A DNA stretch of 64,000 nt from assembly GCA_916048095.2 (NCBI GenBank), contig OU696580.1:5890608-5954607 (forward strand). The letters are read 5' to 3'. The stretch is from Sacculina carcini (Eukaryota; Arthropoda; Thecostraca; Sacculinidae). Positions 23,495 to 35,694 of the stretch are shown here, in pieces. The notes under the pieces are model-generated. The model had not been told where the DNA came from. It saw only the letters and a program-made list of their open reading frames with translations, and did no database searches. How positions within the stretch are numbered: position 1 is the stretch's first letter; each line of letters opens with the position of its first letter. Both the position numbers and the translations under genes were made by a program.

Positions 23495-25360
23495 AGTGGC
23501 TCCATATTTGTGTGTTTGTCAGGTTGAGTTCATTTGTTTGATACACACTTGTTATTTGTATTGCATCGTGTGTGTGAATGATTTTGAATAACTGTGCTAT
23601 TTTTTATATGTTGTTTATTTTTTAAATTAAGATTATATTATAGTAATGCGGCTTGCCACTGCTAAGATTATTTTCACTCAAAGATGCCAGTTTTGTTATG
23701 TTTGCCAAGTGGAATTGGAAATATGGCCGTGTTTTTGAGGTTTTTATTTGATTTGATCTGCATAATTTTGCACTCATTTGTCACAAGGTCGGGTCTAGTC
23801 ATTTATTGTGTTGCTGCATTGCTACACAGTCATTGCAACATATGCAACAGCGGCGTGTTTGTATGTGTGTGTGTGTGTGCATGTCACTACTAATGGAACA
23901 TGGTGTATCGCTTTAATATTCTCTTTTTAATATCGACATTAGCACGTGATCATTTCATGTGAGGTCTGCTTTCAATCGTGCTCAATTCATGTGCTAATAC
24001 AGTGCTCATTTTAATATTGTCCCTATCGCTTTTCGCCACAATATATCTATTGTGGTGTAGCGTGGGGGTCCTACGCGAACCACACAAGAACTGATCAAAA
24101 CGTTCAATTATCGCTGTATCTGATTCACATTTCTCAATATACTGTTTCATATTTGTTGATTCAATATCAAAACCGAAAAAGAATTTCCCACTGCAACCGC
24201 GTCAGTTCGGGGGAAATTCCTCTGTAACTTATCGGATTCATTGTTTGTTGAAATTCTTGATTGTTCGTTGTGTTCTTTTATTTCGTATAGAAGCACATAC
24301 AAGCGACAATGAAGCACGCACAAATTGATAGCTGAAAGCATAAATAGTAAAAGCGCGCGTGTTTGCAACGGTCAAATCAACAAAAAAAACTATCCACCTG
24401 CAAACACATCTGTTTTTCACAACTGCTAAATAACATTAAAGCCGTCATATAGAATAATACACAATGCAACTTAAATAAATCACACACACAATACATACAC
24501 CTCGTTGGACACACACACACACAAGATTCACGGTTATGGCAGTAGCTAGAGACATAGCTAGAGGGAGATGTAGTGTGCCATATCCCATTGGAAAAGCTTC
24601 AAGTTATGCTCTCCGGTTAATTACTATTATTATTATTAATTACAGGTAAATTCAGTAGCATGGGAAGAGTGCAAGCACTATTACCACCCTGCGGTGGCCC
24701 CATGTACTGGAAGAGCCCAAAATATATAGATAGTTTGAGAAAAACGAGCTATTAAGTGAGCCCAAATACAACTCAAGAGAAACCCAAAAACACAAGTCGA
24801 ATAATCCATGTGTTTTCCCGTTTCCTAACGATTTTTCGCCTCTTACACAACGATGTGTTACTGTTTTACCAGCACCCAAATACATATACATCAAAACGGT
24901 GGACACACACACACACTCATACACCTGCCAACACAACAAGGGAGTTTCGAATAAGACCAATTGCCGCAAGGCGGGTTTCGTGTGCGCGCAGCCGTACAGT
25001 TTTCTGTGCTGGCCGTGACTGCGAAAACCCGTGTGGCGGCAGGACCTGCGGTGAGCCAGCCGGGGCCGTGAGGCTTTGCCCCCGCAAAATTACACGCGAA
25101 CACAGCCTTCTCTACTGCTGTGTTTAAATGCGAAATTATATTATATATATTAATGTTAGTGGGGCTTGAGTGTGTTCAACAAGAGTGGGACACCACTATC
25201 GGCGGTTGGTCCAGTCGAGGCACCATTTTAGTCTAGGCGTTAAGTGTTGTGAGTGAATAACTTACATTCACAACCTTAGTGAACAGGAGTTTCAGAGGCT
25301 TAAAGAGTGCACTGGTCATATCGATGTAGTGTGGTGGTTAGGTGAGGCCTGGATCTCCTG
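23495..25360. other. Non-coding: Smaug-like 3' region and spacer
   Basis: AT-rich sequence follows the Smaug-like stop. It contains no exon I can recognise. It includes copy 2 of a dispersed repeat (24655-24760) and a CpG-rich patch (24955-25110) with partly inverted repeats (GGCGGGTTTCG against CGAAAACCCG). Nothing else recognised. Confidence 0.5.
24655..24760 (-). repeat. Dispersed repeat, copy 2 (inverted)
   Basis: The reverse complement matches 12880-12995 over about 100 bp, including TACATGGGGCCACCGCA and GGTGGTAATAGTGCT and the preceding TTTCTCAAACT. Estimated identity is 75-80% by eye. The element family is unknown. Confidence 0.7.
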
Positions 25361-25369
25361 CAGGACAGG

Positions 25370-28300
25370 ATGACCTCAGGCCAAGGGAAGTTCAATGTTT
25401 ATACGCCAATTGTGCACCTAGCGGTCGTTTCAATAACTCCTAGGGTGGATGTCACACTCGAAGGGGCTGGTGGAGTTGTAGATGCAGTTAAGATCACTGT
25501 CGATCTGCATGATGACTTCAAAAGTGCAATAATTGGCACAAGTCTGGAAGGAACTAGCATGAGAGTACCATTCGCTAATGTGCGCACCATCACCAGGACT
25601 CTGACCAAGATCCACTGATTACCAACTAAGGAAGGTGTTTGACAAAAGACTGAATTCCGATGACCGTTTGACTCCTGACTCGTACAAAATCAGTGACATT
25701 GGTGATTACCAGATTGAGGAGTTCACTACTACTGCATGCACAACCACCAGATAATTAGAGAAGTCTTTTCATGACAAGGTTGCTAAATACCAGGACCATC
25801 TACTTGAGAGAGTTGGATCACTCGGTGTCAACGTTGACGTCCAGGTGACTGTTGCTAGCTGCAACAAGGTTGTATCTAATAAGTAACTCGCAAATACAGA
25901 AGTTGAGGCTATGTCTCCGATACAGAGTAGCATGGGCCATTGCTGATGAGTTGAGAAAGAGCAACATACTAGTGACACAGCATGAGGAAGAGATGGAGAG
26001 AGGAATGGGAGAAACGAAGAAAGCCTTCGAGGCTGTCGAGACCACATGGAAAAGAATGGAGCAACTATCTGCTCTTTTCTCGGATACTATATGAGTCGTG
26101 GGGAGAAGCTCCAAATGTACAGTACATTCAGAAAAGTTCAGAAAAGGGTATTTGGCAAAGCAACACAAACACTACTGAATATGTCTGATTATGATGAAGT
26201 CAGGAAAGAAGATATGACAACGATTGATGAGTATTATGCCAATGCATCGGAGGGTGAGAGACAAAACATTTCAAAGTTGTCAGTAGTGGTGAAGGTCCCA
26301 TCAGTGGTGGTTAAGAGGAGAAAACCAGCTACCAGCTTGGTGAACACAAAAACTGGAAGGAGGCCTGATCCGCCAACTGAATTACCAACTATTGAGTCAG
26401 AACTCAGGTGGTTTGCTCTTTGAAGAGTGGAAGCAGATCAAAACTTTCTTGTTTTGGATGAGGACATTAAAAAAGAACTGAAGAGTCTTTTCATCAGGGA
26501 GTTCTGAAGAAGACTTTGCATCAACAGAGTTTGCGTCAAGATCATCATATCGGAGATTAGATTTGAGCTGTTTCGAGGATAGACTTCTGGGAAAAGTCAA
26601 GGGTGTGTGTGGAAAAATTATCAAGGACACTGCCACCATGATGGACCACAGGAAGGAGACTAGACTGCCCTTGTCAATCAAACATCAGACCAGTGACACA
26701 GTCATTCATAGCTGGAGATAACATTTTCACAAGTGTTCTTGATGTGAGTGGGGCTGATGTCACTCCTGATGAGCCGTCTTGTCTGATTGGACAAACGTTG
26801 TTTATGTCAGGAACAGTGAGTGTTGACAAAGTACTCACAGGTCTGAAAAGGGTCATGAGGCTGGGACATCGGATCATGCATCTAATATCGTCCATTGGGA
26901 ATGAACTAACATTAGCCTTGATACAGAATTGCAAGAGAAGAGAGGTGATAGTAAATAAGTTGAAGGATTTTAGTGTGTATTTGCTCATCAAGCCTACAAA
27001 TTCTCAATCCCACATCTTTTGGAGCATCATGGTCTCTAAGGATGAAGTCTTGGCTGGTACCACCTCCACAGTGTTCCGGAAACTACATGACTGGGAATTG
27101 GTATGTGACAGACTTTGCATCTATGTCAAAGCCAACGCTCACCAACTGGGTCAAAGCATGTTCCATGTTCATCTCTCTGATGATTCTGTATTGTGAGTTG
27201 TACAGGCACACCTTGTGGGAACCAGAAGAAATTTCAAACTCAATAACATCTCTCGTGAGGAGCTATGTGCTCATCTTACTGTCTGACAAACACCAGTTGG
27301 AGGAGGTCATCACCAACCCAAGGCATGTATTCATGGAGGGGTCTGTTCATAAGCCATTGATGTCCAGACCTCACAAGATGATTGAGAAACCATCTACCAT
27401 ACCAAGGTCCAGACTGGAAGTCTTCTTCATCAACATAACAATAATCACAACGAACAGGATCCTGAAGCAAAAGGGATTCCGGATGACAACAATGGGAAGT
27501 GATGTTGGTTGGGAGGGCATGTTTGACATGAAAACTGGTGTTAGTGTACTAAATGTGTATCTAATGATCAACCACTTCTATCTAGGCTATTTGAAGAACA
27601 AGGAGCAGACACCAGGAAAGAATGTGTGTGCGAATCTCCTTGTCAAAATCCTGCAGTTTCAGGACATAATCCCAGAAGTCTTTGAGAACCTGACAAAGCA
27701 GGAATTCTCTCCAAGCTTAATTAATCTTGCTCTTGCATTGGTGATGAATTGAAGAATCAGATGAGAGAACATTGGAGGGATAGGTTAGAATCTATGGTAC
27801 TGAGGAACCTATCAATGATCAACCTTGAAGACATGACCACTCTGAAAGCGTACTCCGTATTCGGCCCTGATGCGGAAGACTATGAAGATGTGAGTGATGA
27901 GAGAGTGAGAAAGAAGAAACTAAAGGTGATACAGAGAATGGCGGACAATCTTGAGGGGAATCTAACACATTTGAGAGACATGATGGGGGAGAGCTTGAAG
28001 GTGACTACTGAAAAGCATACATGCACATTGATCTGTTTCAGAAACCACAGCATGGTGGATTGAGGGAAATCTATGTTCTGGGGTTTCACGAGAGGATTGT
28101 TCAGTCTGTTCTTGAATCAATCTCTAGAACCTTATGTGACTGCTTTCCAAAGGAGACCATAATTCGTCCCTCTAGCAAGGTGACAGTTCTTAAGATGTAT
28201 AATTATAAACAGGGCATGACAATTACGACACCAATCACAATTTGCTCATCTGATGATGCAGCAAAATGGAACCAGTCTGATGTCAAGAACAGACCCGGTG

Positions 28301-29545
28301 GAGTTCACAAACCCATTGCTGAGGAAAATGTGAGAAACCGTTAATGGTAGGCCTGGAGTCAGGTGGATGAAGCCAGGATAAGCGTACATCAACGCCAGGA
28401 ATGATTCAGGGCGTCTTACACTACACCAGTTCACTCTTTCATGTGGTTTTCATCAAACACATGCTGAAAGTGACACAGAGAATGCCCACAAAAATTTATT
28501 GAAGGCTCCAGTGTGATATTTTAAGGTGATGGCAAAGGTAAGAGAAGTGTCACGGTATCATTCTTCCTGTCTTCACTGATCTTCCTGTACAAAGAGCACT
28601 ATGGGAACTTGTTTGGCATCTACCATTCTGTCAAGAGTACTCAGAACACTCTAGATGTCATGGAATTCAACAGCGAGTTTCGACTTGGATCGAATGTTTT
28701 CAAACCTAGTTTCCGATGGGTTACTGCTGGCCTGAGTATCATTGAGCAAGATAGTTTAACTGCTAGACAGGAGGGAATGTCTGCACTCTTGACAAACATT
28801 TTGGAGTCTGATAATCCAATATTTTCAGTCTCACTAATTCAGTGTGCGCAGACCCTCCTAAATTATCAGCTACTAGGTTCTCACTCGAATCCATTGTTTC
28901 CAAAATATGTAGACTGCGTCGAGACAATACCTGATCCTGCTCTGGGGTTCTTTCTCATGTATTATGTTGTGGCAGCAGGAATTCTGGGTTTCCGGTACAA
29001 TCACTGGGTTGCAATGACATCAAACCCTCTACTTCTTACCAAGATGGCTCTGATGCCAAACGAAAAGGAAAAACTGGTTGAACCTGAGATTGGTGTTGAG
29101 AAGATATGCCATTTGCCCATGGTGGAAAAGGATCCATGGAAAAGGATTTCTCACTCTTGAAATGTGACAGTAAGAAATACGTCAATTTGGCAACTGGAAA
29201 ATCTGCAACAGGATAATGGAAGAAACTTCTCTACCATCAGATTGGGTAGCATATTTTGATGAAAACTACAAGCCTCTAGTAGAGACAACTGAACTCAAGT
29301 ACAAACTGTCAATGAAGATCCATAGCCTTGATGTGGTGGCTAGCATTTCGAAATCTAATGCACTGATTGGTGTTCTAACGTCAAATGCATACATATTCAG
29401 CAGAAAGGTGATTAGTATCAGTGGAACTCATCGCACCAGTGACAATCCCTACTCCTACAAGACACACCTCACTAAACTGCTGCCTGACAAACTGATAAAG
29501 TACACAAATAAAGTATATGTAGCATGTGGACGAAAAAATGCCCTG
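25370..29545 (+). pseudogene. Endogenous bunyavirus-like L (RNA polymerase) gene, decayed
   Basis: About 4.2 kb with the order of a segmented negative-strand virus L protein. An N-terminal cap-snatching endonuclease region lies near 25.65-25.76 kb (PD, then E-F-T-T-T). A long middle section follows, then the polymerase core: pre-motif with GG-RE near 28.05 kb, motif A with paired Asp near 28,252, motif B with Q-G and H-Y-T-S-S near 28.40 kb, and motif E near 28,663. These fit phenuivirus-like L best. Open blocks lie at 25370-25618, 25852-26094, 26046-26423, 26693-27196, 26973-27752, 27749-28063, 28021-28344, 28609-29160 and 29216-29563, in changing frames with several stops. The catalytic motif C region near 28.51 kb is disrupted. 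The C-terminal part of L is absent. It cannot make a working polymerase and is a genomic fossil between Smaug-like and ELMO-like genes. Confidence 0.82.
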
Positions 29546-30200
29546 AACCATGGGCGTATCTAGATGAATTCTAGGTGGGACATGCCCTCGGTCAATTATA
29601 TCCAAATATGTGACTACACAGCCATTAATTCGATACATCTAACAGAAGTTCGCTATAATCCGCTTTTCTGCTATTAATCGCTTATAATCCGTTATTACGC
29701 TTCTTTTAAGAGACACCCACAAATTAATACGCGTTTTTTTTGTCACGAATAAATTACGGAAAACCGATGAATGTTTAATATTGCCACAATACCGTCTCGT
29801 TTGCAAGTTGAAAAGCGTAATTTCAAAATGTGAAACTTCATCTAGTTTTCGTGACGTAAGCTTAATTTATAATAAAAAACTAAGCTCTGAAAGCACAAAA
29901 AACACAAAAATGAATACAAAGACGAACACAAAACATTATCAAAGATAATACGCGGAAAATTCTAAATTACGTTAAATTCAATACGCATATTCAATAGCAC
30001 ACACATACACAAACGCGTACACACACACACACACACACTCACGATTCGTAAGATATTTGTAGCCATTTTTGAACGTACACGTTTGAATCAGTCACTTTCA
30101 TATATGAATGCATTATTTTCTCGCAATCACACATACATATTTACCTGGTAATCACACCCGTCTCTAATTCACGTTCACATACACGCTGACACAGAGCGAA
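29546..30200. other. Non-coding between viral fossil and ELMO-like gene
   Basis: The viral frame gives way to GGGCGTATCTAGATGAATTC, a possible DNA-transposon end. The rest is AT-rich, with CA runs near 30000-30035. It probably holds the 3' UTR of the minus-strand ELMO-like gene. No exon seen. Confidence 0.5.
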
Positions 30201-30527
30201 TCACACACAGAAGTCGTAGTCGGGAGGGTCATCAGGTAGAGGCGGAGCTTGTTGAGGAATATCAAGTCCATCTGTGTCCAGCAGTCGTAACTTCACTTCC
30301 ATTGATAATAACATATCCAACTCGTCTCTGGCATCACTAGACGTCATTGACTTACCTACACACACACACACACACGTACATATACGCATATACATATAGA
30401 CACACACATAGATAAAATAAAATGGTGACATTCGGAGACTCGAAAATAAAGTTGGAAAAACGAATGAAACAGGAAAACAACACAATTAGTAATTATTAAA
30501 ATACTTATCAAGTAATATTGAGATGTA

Positions 30528-30583
<56 letters not shown>

Positions 30584-33500
30584 ATGCACCTAGCAGTGTG
30601 TTGACACCGTCCAACCAGTAGTTCAACGTCTTCAAGTCGTTGGCGACAAAGTCCAGCGAGCCAGATTCGGGCGATGAAGAAGCAGTTGATGAAGACGAGG
30701 AATCAATGATCAGAGAAAATGCCAGCTGAGATAACGACTTCTTACCTCTGTCGCAACCAAACACATCAATTGACCGCAACAATTTCCACAATTAATAACG
30801 GAAAAATAACATGTTAAACGCGCAAAAGTAACCGAACTGTAGAAAGTGGATAATATAGTAAAATATACACCGTAGATCCGGGACATTAAGACCGTGTCAC
30901 TTTTCAGGCCTGAAATACTAGGTTTTTATTACTACTGGGTCCAATAAGCCCAGCCAAACTTTGAAAACAACATTCCGGTAGTATTTTTCAATTGTTCTGC
31001 TTGTTCCACGTATACAATATGTTGAAAAATCCGTCCTTTCCTATAATTTACGTGTTAATTTACGTTTTTCATCAAACTATTGCACATATTTGTAACTTAT
31101 TGACATTGATATAATTCATATAAGTTATAACAAATAAATTCGTTAGTGGAGTAATTTACGACTTGGTAACTGGAGTAACTCCTCACTTGGTAACTGGAGT
31201 AACTTATAACTTGGTAACTAAAGTAACTTATAACTTGGTAACTGAATTAACACATCACTTGGTAACTGGAGTAACTTATAACTTGGTAACTAAAGTAACT
31301 TATAACTTGGTAACTGAATTAACACATCACTTGGCAGCTGGAGTAACTTATAACTTAGTAACTGGAGTAACTCATTACTTGGTAACTGGAGTAACTCATC
31401 ACTTAGTAACTGGAGTAACTTATAACTTGGTAACTAAAGTAACTTATAACTTGGTAACTGAATTAACACATCACTTGGTAACTGGAGTAACTTATAACTT
31501 GGTAACTAAAGTAACTTATAACTTGGTAACTGAATTAACACATCACTTGGCAGCTGGAGTAACTTATAACTTAGTAACTGGAGTAACTCATTACTTGGTA
31601 ACTGGAGTAACTCATCACTTAGTAACTGGAGTAACGCATCACTTGGCAGCTGGAGTAACTTATAACTTAGTAACTGGAGTAACTCAACACTTGGTAACTG
31701 GAGTAACTTATAACTTGGTAACTGGAGTAATTTACGACTTGGTAACTGGAGTAACTCAACACTTGGTAACTGGAGTAACTCATTACTTGGTAACTGAAGT
31801 AACACATCACTTGGTAACTGAAGTAACTTATAACTTGGTAACTGGAGTAATTTACGACTTGATAACTGGAGTAACTCATTACTTGGTAACTGGAGTAACT
31901 TATAACTTGGTAACTGGAGTAATTTACGACTTGATAACTGGAGTAACTCATCACTTGGTAACTGAAGTAACTTATAACTTGGTAACTGGAGTAACTTATA
32001 ACTTGGTAACTGGAGTAACTAATAACTTGGTAACTGGAGTAACTTATAACTTGGTAACTGGAGTAACTTATAACTTGGTAACTGGAGTAACTCATCACTT
32101 GGTAACTGGAGTTATTTACGACTTGGTAACTGGAGTAACAGTTGAGTAAGAGGCGTGACTCACTTGTAGTCCTTCATGTGAGGACATTCCCTGCCCCGAC
32201 ACAGAGCAGTGATGTCACACACTGCCACCTTGTGTGTCAGTTGTTCGATGCTGGGTGCAGTTTGGTCGTCGCAGTCGCCGTAATGCAGTAGTTTGTGATT
32301 GGGCGAGAGACGAACATACCAGAATTTATCCTTGTTACGCTGCACATGAGACACATCAATATATCACATCCGTCAAACGCACATACATAGTTCGCATACA
32401 TCGCAATTCTTATGTCATCCCAAATATGAAAATCTTATTTTCTGAACCATTTAATAATTGATAGATAAAACGTATCCCAGATAAGAGAGACTTGTCGGGT
32501 GTGGATAGAAAGTCTCTTTTATCCGGGCTACAATGTACACCAGTACCTGGCCGCGGTTGCTGTACTTGGCGAATCTGGTGCCCTGCACGAGACATCTGAG
32601 TCGCTGCGCCCGCACCAGCTCCAGCATGTCGGGCCGCAGCTGTTCTCGCAGTTCAATTACCGGCTGAGCCTGCACAAGAGCAGAGTGCACAACTGAAACA
32701 CTCGCTGATAAATCGATTCCGATAAATTTCCGAAAATCATTCAGATAAATTCAGTCATTGATAAAAATTTATTAGGTGTTAATTTAAAAAAGATGTTTTT
32801 TGATGAACTTACTCGTCTTCAAGTGTTATTAATATTTTAAAGCTCCATAACTATTTGTAGATATTATTCATCACATTTTCACCGGTTTGTCGATCATTAC
32901 ATACAGATACAAACTGACCAACAGACAGACAGGCAGACAGATATGCAGAAAGACAGAGGACGCACCTGACTTTCGCATTCCTCTTTGACGCTAAGCACTT
33001 GCTGTCTGAGACTGGTGATCTCCGAGTAGCTGAGAGCGTTGAGTCTCGTGCGAAATGCGTCAAACGACGCCGGCGGATCAAAAGCGCCGGCCGACAACAC
33101 ATCAAGCTTGCTGATAGCGCTGGCATTGGCAGCGCCGCTCACTGCCGTCACCAGCGCTTTCTGCCGACCAAGCAGAGCGCGTGTTATTTGCTCGTGCACC
33201 ACCGACATCACCTTGTAGAAGTCCTCGTCAGTGGCCCGCATCTCGCGCCAAGTCTTGCTCAGCAGCTCGACGCCGACGCAGAAGCACTCCTCGAACACGC
33301 TGTCACTGCTGAAGAACATGGGGTAGAAGGCAGTGGAGCGGTCGTCGGGAGGCTCGCCCACGTGCAGAATTTGCAGCAGCAGAGTGGTGAGACGCACAGA
33401 GGCTCGAACCAGAGGACATCGGTGTTGTGAGCGACATGCGTTCTCCAACACGAGACGCGTGAATAGATCGCTGTGTTTACGGGCCAGATACAGCAGGCAT

Positions 33501-34894
33501 TCAAGAGTCAACAGGCCCGAGGCATTGTCGACAAACTCGACCGTCGGATCTTGAACGTTGCTAAAACCGAGCTGCTGAAAATCACGCGATTTCCTGCGCT
33601 GCATTTCCTCGCTGTCATCGGGCTGTTGATGTTGCTGTTTTGATTGGTCGCCGTCTTCCAGGCCGAACGCAAAGCGACGCAGCTGCCTGATGCGATCTTC
33701 AATCACCTCCCGACTGTCCCGCTGCTCGCTGTCGTCGTCACTGTCGCCGTCGCAGCCGCCGCCGCGTCGTAAATGTCGACTGAGCAAATTTAAAATGTGC
33801 GTCTGCAGCACGTAGAGTTCGTGTGCCAGTTGTTCTCCGACATGCGGGTCATGCTCAATCAAATGCCGCGTCAAAATGAGGCGATAACGCTTCGACACAA
33901 TACTGGCTACCATCGACCGCTTCTTCGACTCGTTCACTCGTGCGAGAATGGCGTTTAACAGCGCCAGCGAGCTCTGCTGCACGGCTGTGTCGCCCATCTG
34001 AATGCGCAACATCAAATTGGGCAGCGGCACCTCGGATTCAACCACAAACGCTATTTGCTGGTCGCAGTTCACTACGACGTTCTCGAGCAGCGACAAGGCA
34101 GCCTTCACTGCTTGCCGTGGTGTCTTTGCTGCGCTCTGACCCGCATCTTTGCGCGAGGAATCACTGCTAACAGCGGCCGGTGATTTGTCGGAGCTCGGCG
34201 ACGCCGCAGTTGAGGATTCGGAGACGGCTGGAGCGCCCGAGTTCACCACCGAAGCCACCCGCGCCAAAAACCGCCGCGAAAACATGCTCCAATCTATGAG
34301 ACCATGTTCGGCCAGCTCGACGAGCGAGCACAACGCCGCAGACAGCTGAGTGTCCGACAGACGGCTCTCCTGAATGCTGTCCACAAGCAGCGCCAAGCCG
34401 CTCACTCCATCAGGCGAGGGACACTGCAAAAACTGATGAGCCACAGTCAGATCCAGGCTTAGCGAGGTGAGCGAGTCGAGTGCCTTGTCCAGCTTGGCCG
34501 TTGCGTCGGCCTCGCAGGAGCCAGCCTGTTTGAGCAGGTTTCTCAGCTCAGAGACGATAAGTGCCGGCGCCCGGTCGAGTCTCAACACGCTGCCGTTCCG
34601 AACCTCACTCTTGTTCGTCTCAGTCACGTATTTCTCCACATTGGAGTCGGCGAATTTAAGCGCATATCGCTCGGAAACGTCGTTGGCGTTCGACGCAGTC
34701 TGACTGCCAGCCTTGCTATCGTCATCATTATCATCAATGCATTTACCGGCCTCGGCAGGCGCAGCGTCCAGGGACCAGGCCCGGATCAGGCTGGAAATGT
34801 GCACGTTAAGCGGCTGACGTCGGTCGAACACGGTCAAAATCGGCTGCTTGCCTTCAAACTTGATGGCGATTTTCACCACGTCACTCTCAGACAT
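30201..34894 (-). CDS. ELMO: ELMO/CED-12 engulfment and cell motility protein
   Basis: Five exons join in frame: 34894-32966, 32669-32547, 32339-32164, 30747-30590 and 30355-30201, 2541 nt, 846 aa. ELMO is the DOCK-family partner that activates Rac in phagocytosis and migration at the membrane. The N-terminal ubiquitin-like/RBD region (VVKIAIKFEGKQPILTVFD) is followed by an ARM-like and ELMO region within the 643-codon first exon. A PH domain spans exons 2-4 (RNKDKFWYVRLSPNHKLLHY, then CPHMKDYK, then LDGVNTLLG). The C-terminal helix and proline tail include MEVKLRLLD and PQQAPPLPDD, the segment that binds the DOCK SH3 domain. It is longer than human ELMO1 (727 aa) because of acidic, Ser- and Gln-rich inserts. 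The first ATG fits the family start. The call could be ELMO1, 2 or 3 equally; invertebrates usually have one. Confidence 0.94.
31143..32150. repeat. 24-bp minisatellite, about 41 copies, in ELMO-like intron 3
   Basis: Unit with core AACTTGGTAACTGGAGTAA followed by a variable CTTAT, CTCAT or TTTACG. Because 24 is a multiple of 3, frames stay open on both strands (a 328-codon plus frame and minus frames of 99 and 143 codons). Higher-order blocks of several units recur. It ends about 15 bp from the exon 3 donor side. Confidence 0.97.
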
Positions 34895-35446
34895 GATCTG
34901 GCCGATTCGTACGGACTTTGATCTGCCTCAAATCACTGTATTGTATTGAATTTCACACATCTGATAGTGGTTATTATACGCACGTTAATATTATAGACTT
35001 AATTATACAGACTACGCCCATACTACGCTCAAATTCACTGCCAAATTCCAAACCTGAATTTCCAGATAGTATAACTTTGCTTATAGTATAACTTATACAT
35101 GTGCTTTGAACTTGAGTGAAAACGGCACGATTTGGAACAAAAACTAAGGTAAACTCTCACGAAGCTAAAACCATTGCAAATATATTGAAATAGAATTAAA
35201 CCAGTTCCAAAACACTGTAGTAATAGAAAATGAGTGCACGAGACTCACAAATTTAAAAATCATGTCGAAATACACTCTGGGGCGGATACCTGTTGTTGAA
35301 TTTGGGGCTTGGCCCTGCTAAACGAAACATGCGCATTAGCGACCATCATTAGCAGAGCTGCCAAAATAACCGTAATTTCCAGGAATCGCTGTGTGCACGT
35401 GAGTCATATTACGATAACGTGCTTGATCAAATGATAACCAAATGAA
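34895..35446. other. 5' flank of ELMO-like gene, nothing recognised
   Basis: About 550 bp of AT-rich sequence upstream of the ELMO-like ATG. No TATA box or known promoter element can be assigned with confidence. Its far end adjoins TG-rich sequence and the flanking direct repeat of the transposon nest. Confidence 0.4.
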
Positions 35447-35559
35447 TGAGTCACGAGTGCTTCAATGACATGAACTCGCGTTGTTATATATGTATGCATG
35501 TATGTGTGCTTACTTGTATCTGTGCGTGCTTGTACGTAGGCATGCATGTATGTTTGTAT

Positions 35560-35690
35560 GAGTGTGTGTGTGTGTGTGTGTGTGAGCGATTGGCGATGTC
35601 TGTATGCGTGTGTGTTGTTGTGTTCATGGCGAGTTGTGTTTCAGTGTGAAATGGGCGGTGCGTTTTGGAGTTGTGTTGGGTAAGCGGTCA
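35560..35690 (+). repeat. Direct repeat flanking the transposon nest, left copy
   Basis: GAGCGATTGGCGATGTCTGT and the following ~110 bp recur at 61713-61825 in the same orientation (GCGATTGGCGATGTCTGTAT, then TTCATGGCGAGTTGTGTTTC), with scattered substitutions (about 85% by eye). The two copies bracket the whole nest. Confidence 0.75.
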
Positions 35691-35694
35691 GATG

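Noticed and set aside
24756-25127. Plus-strand 123-codon frame across the CpG-rich patch at 25.0 kb
   Set aside because: No recognisable domain; partly inverted repeats suggest a transposon remnant rather than a gene.
25370-29563. A functional host or viral polymerase gene
   Set aside because: Nine or more open blocks in changing frames, stops between them and a damaged catalytic motif C; splicing cannot explain the breaks inside conserved motifs.
31163-32149. 328-codon repetitive protein (LVTGVTYN...)
   Set aside because: A 24-bp minisatellite stays open because its unit is a multiple of three; it lies antisense in an ELMO-like intron and both strands are open.
32999-34703. Plus-strand frames of 60-143 codons opposite ELMO exon 1
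   Set aside because: Shadows of the GC-rich ELMO-like coding exon on the other strand.
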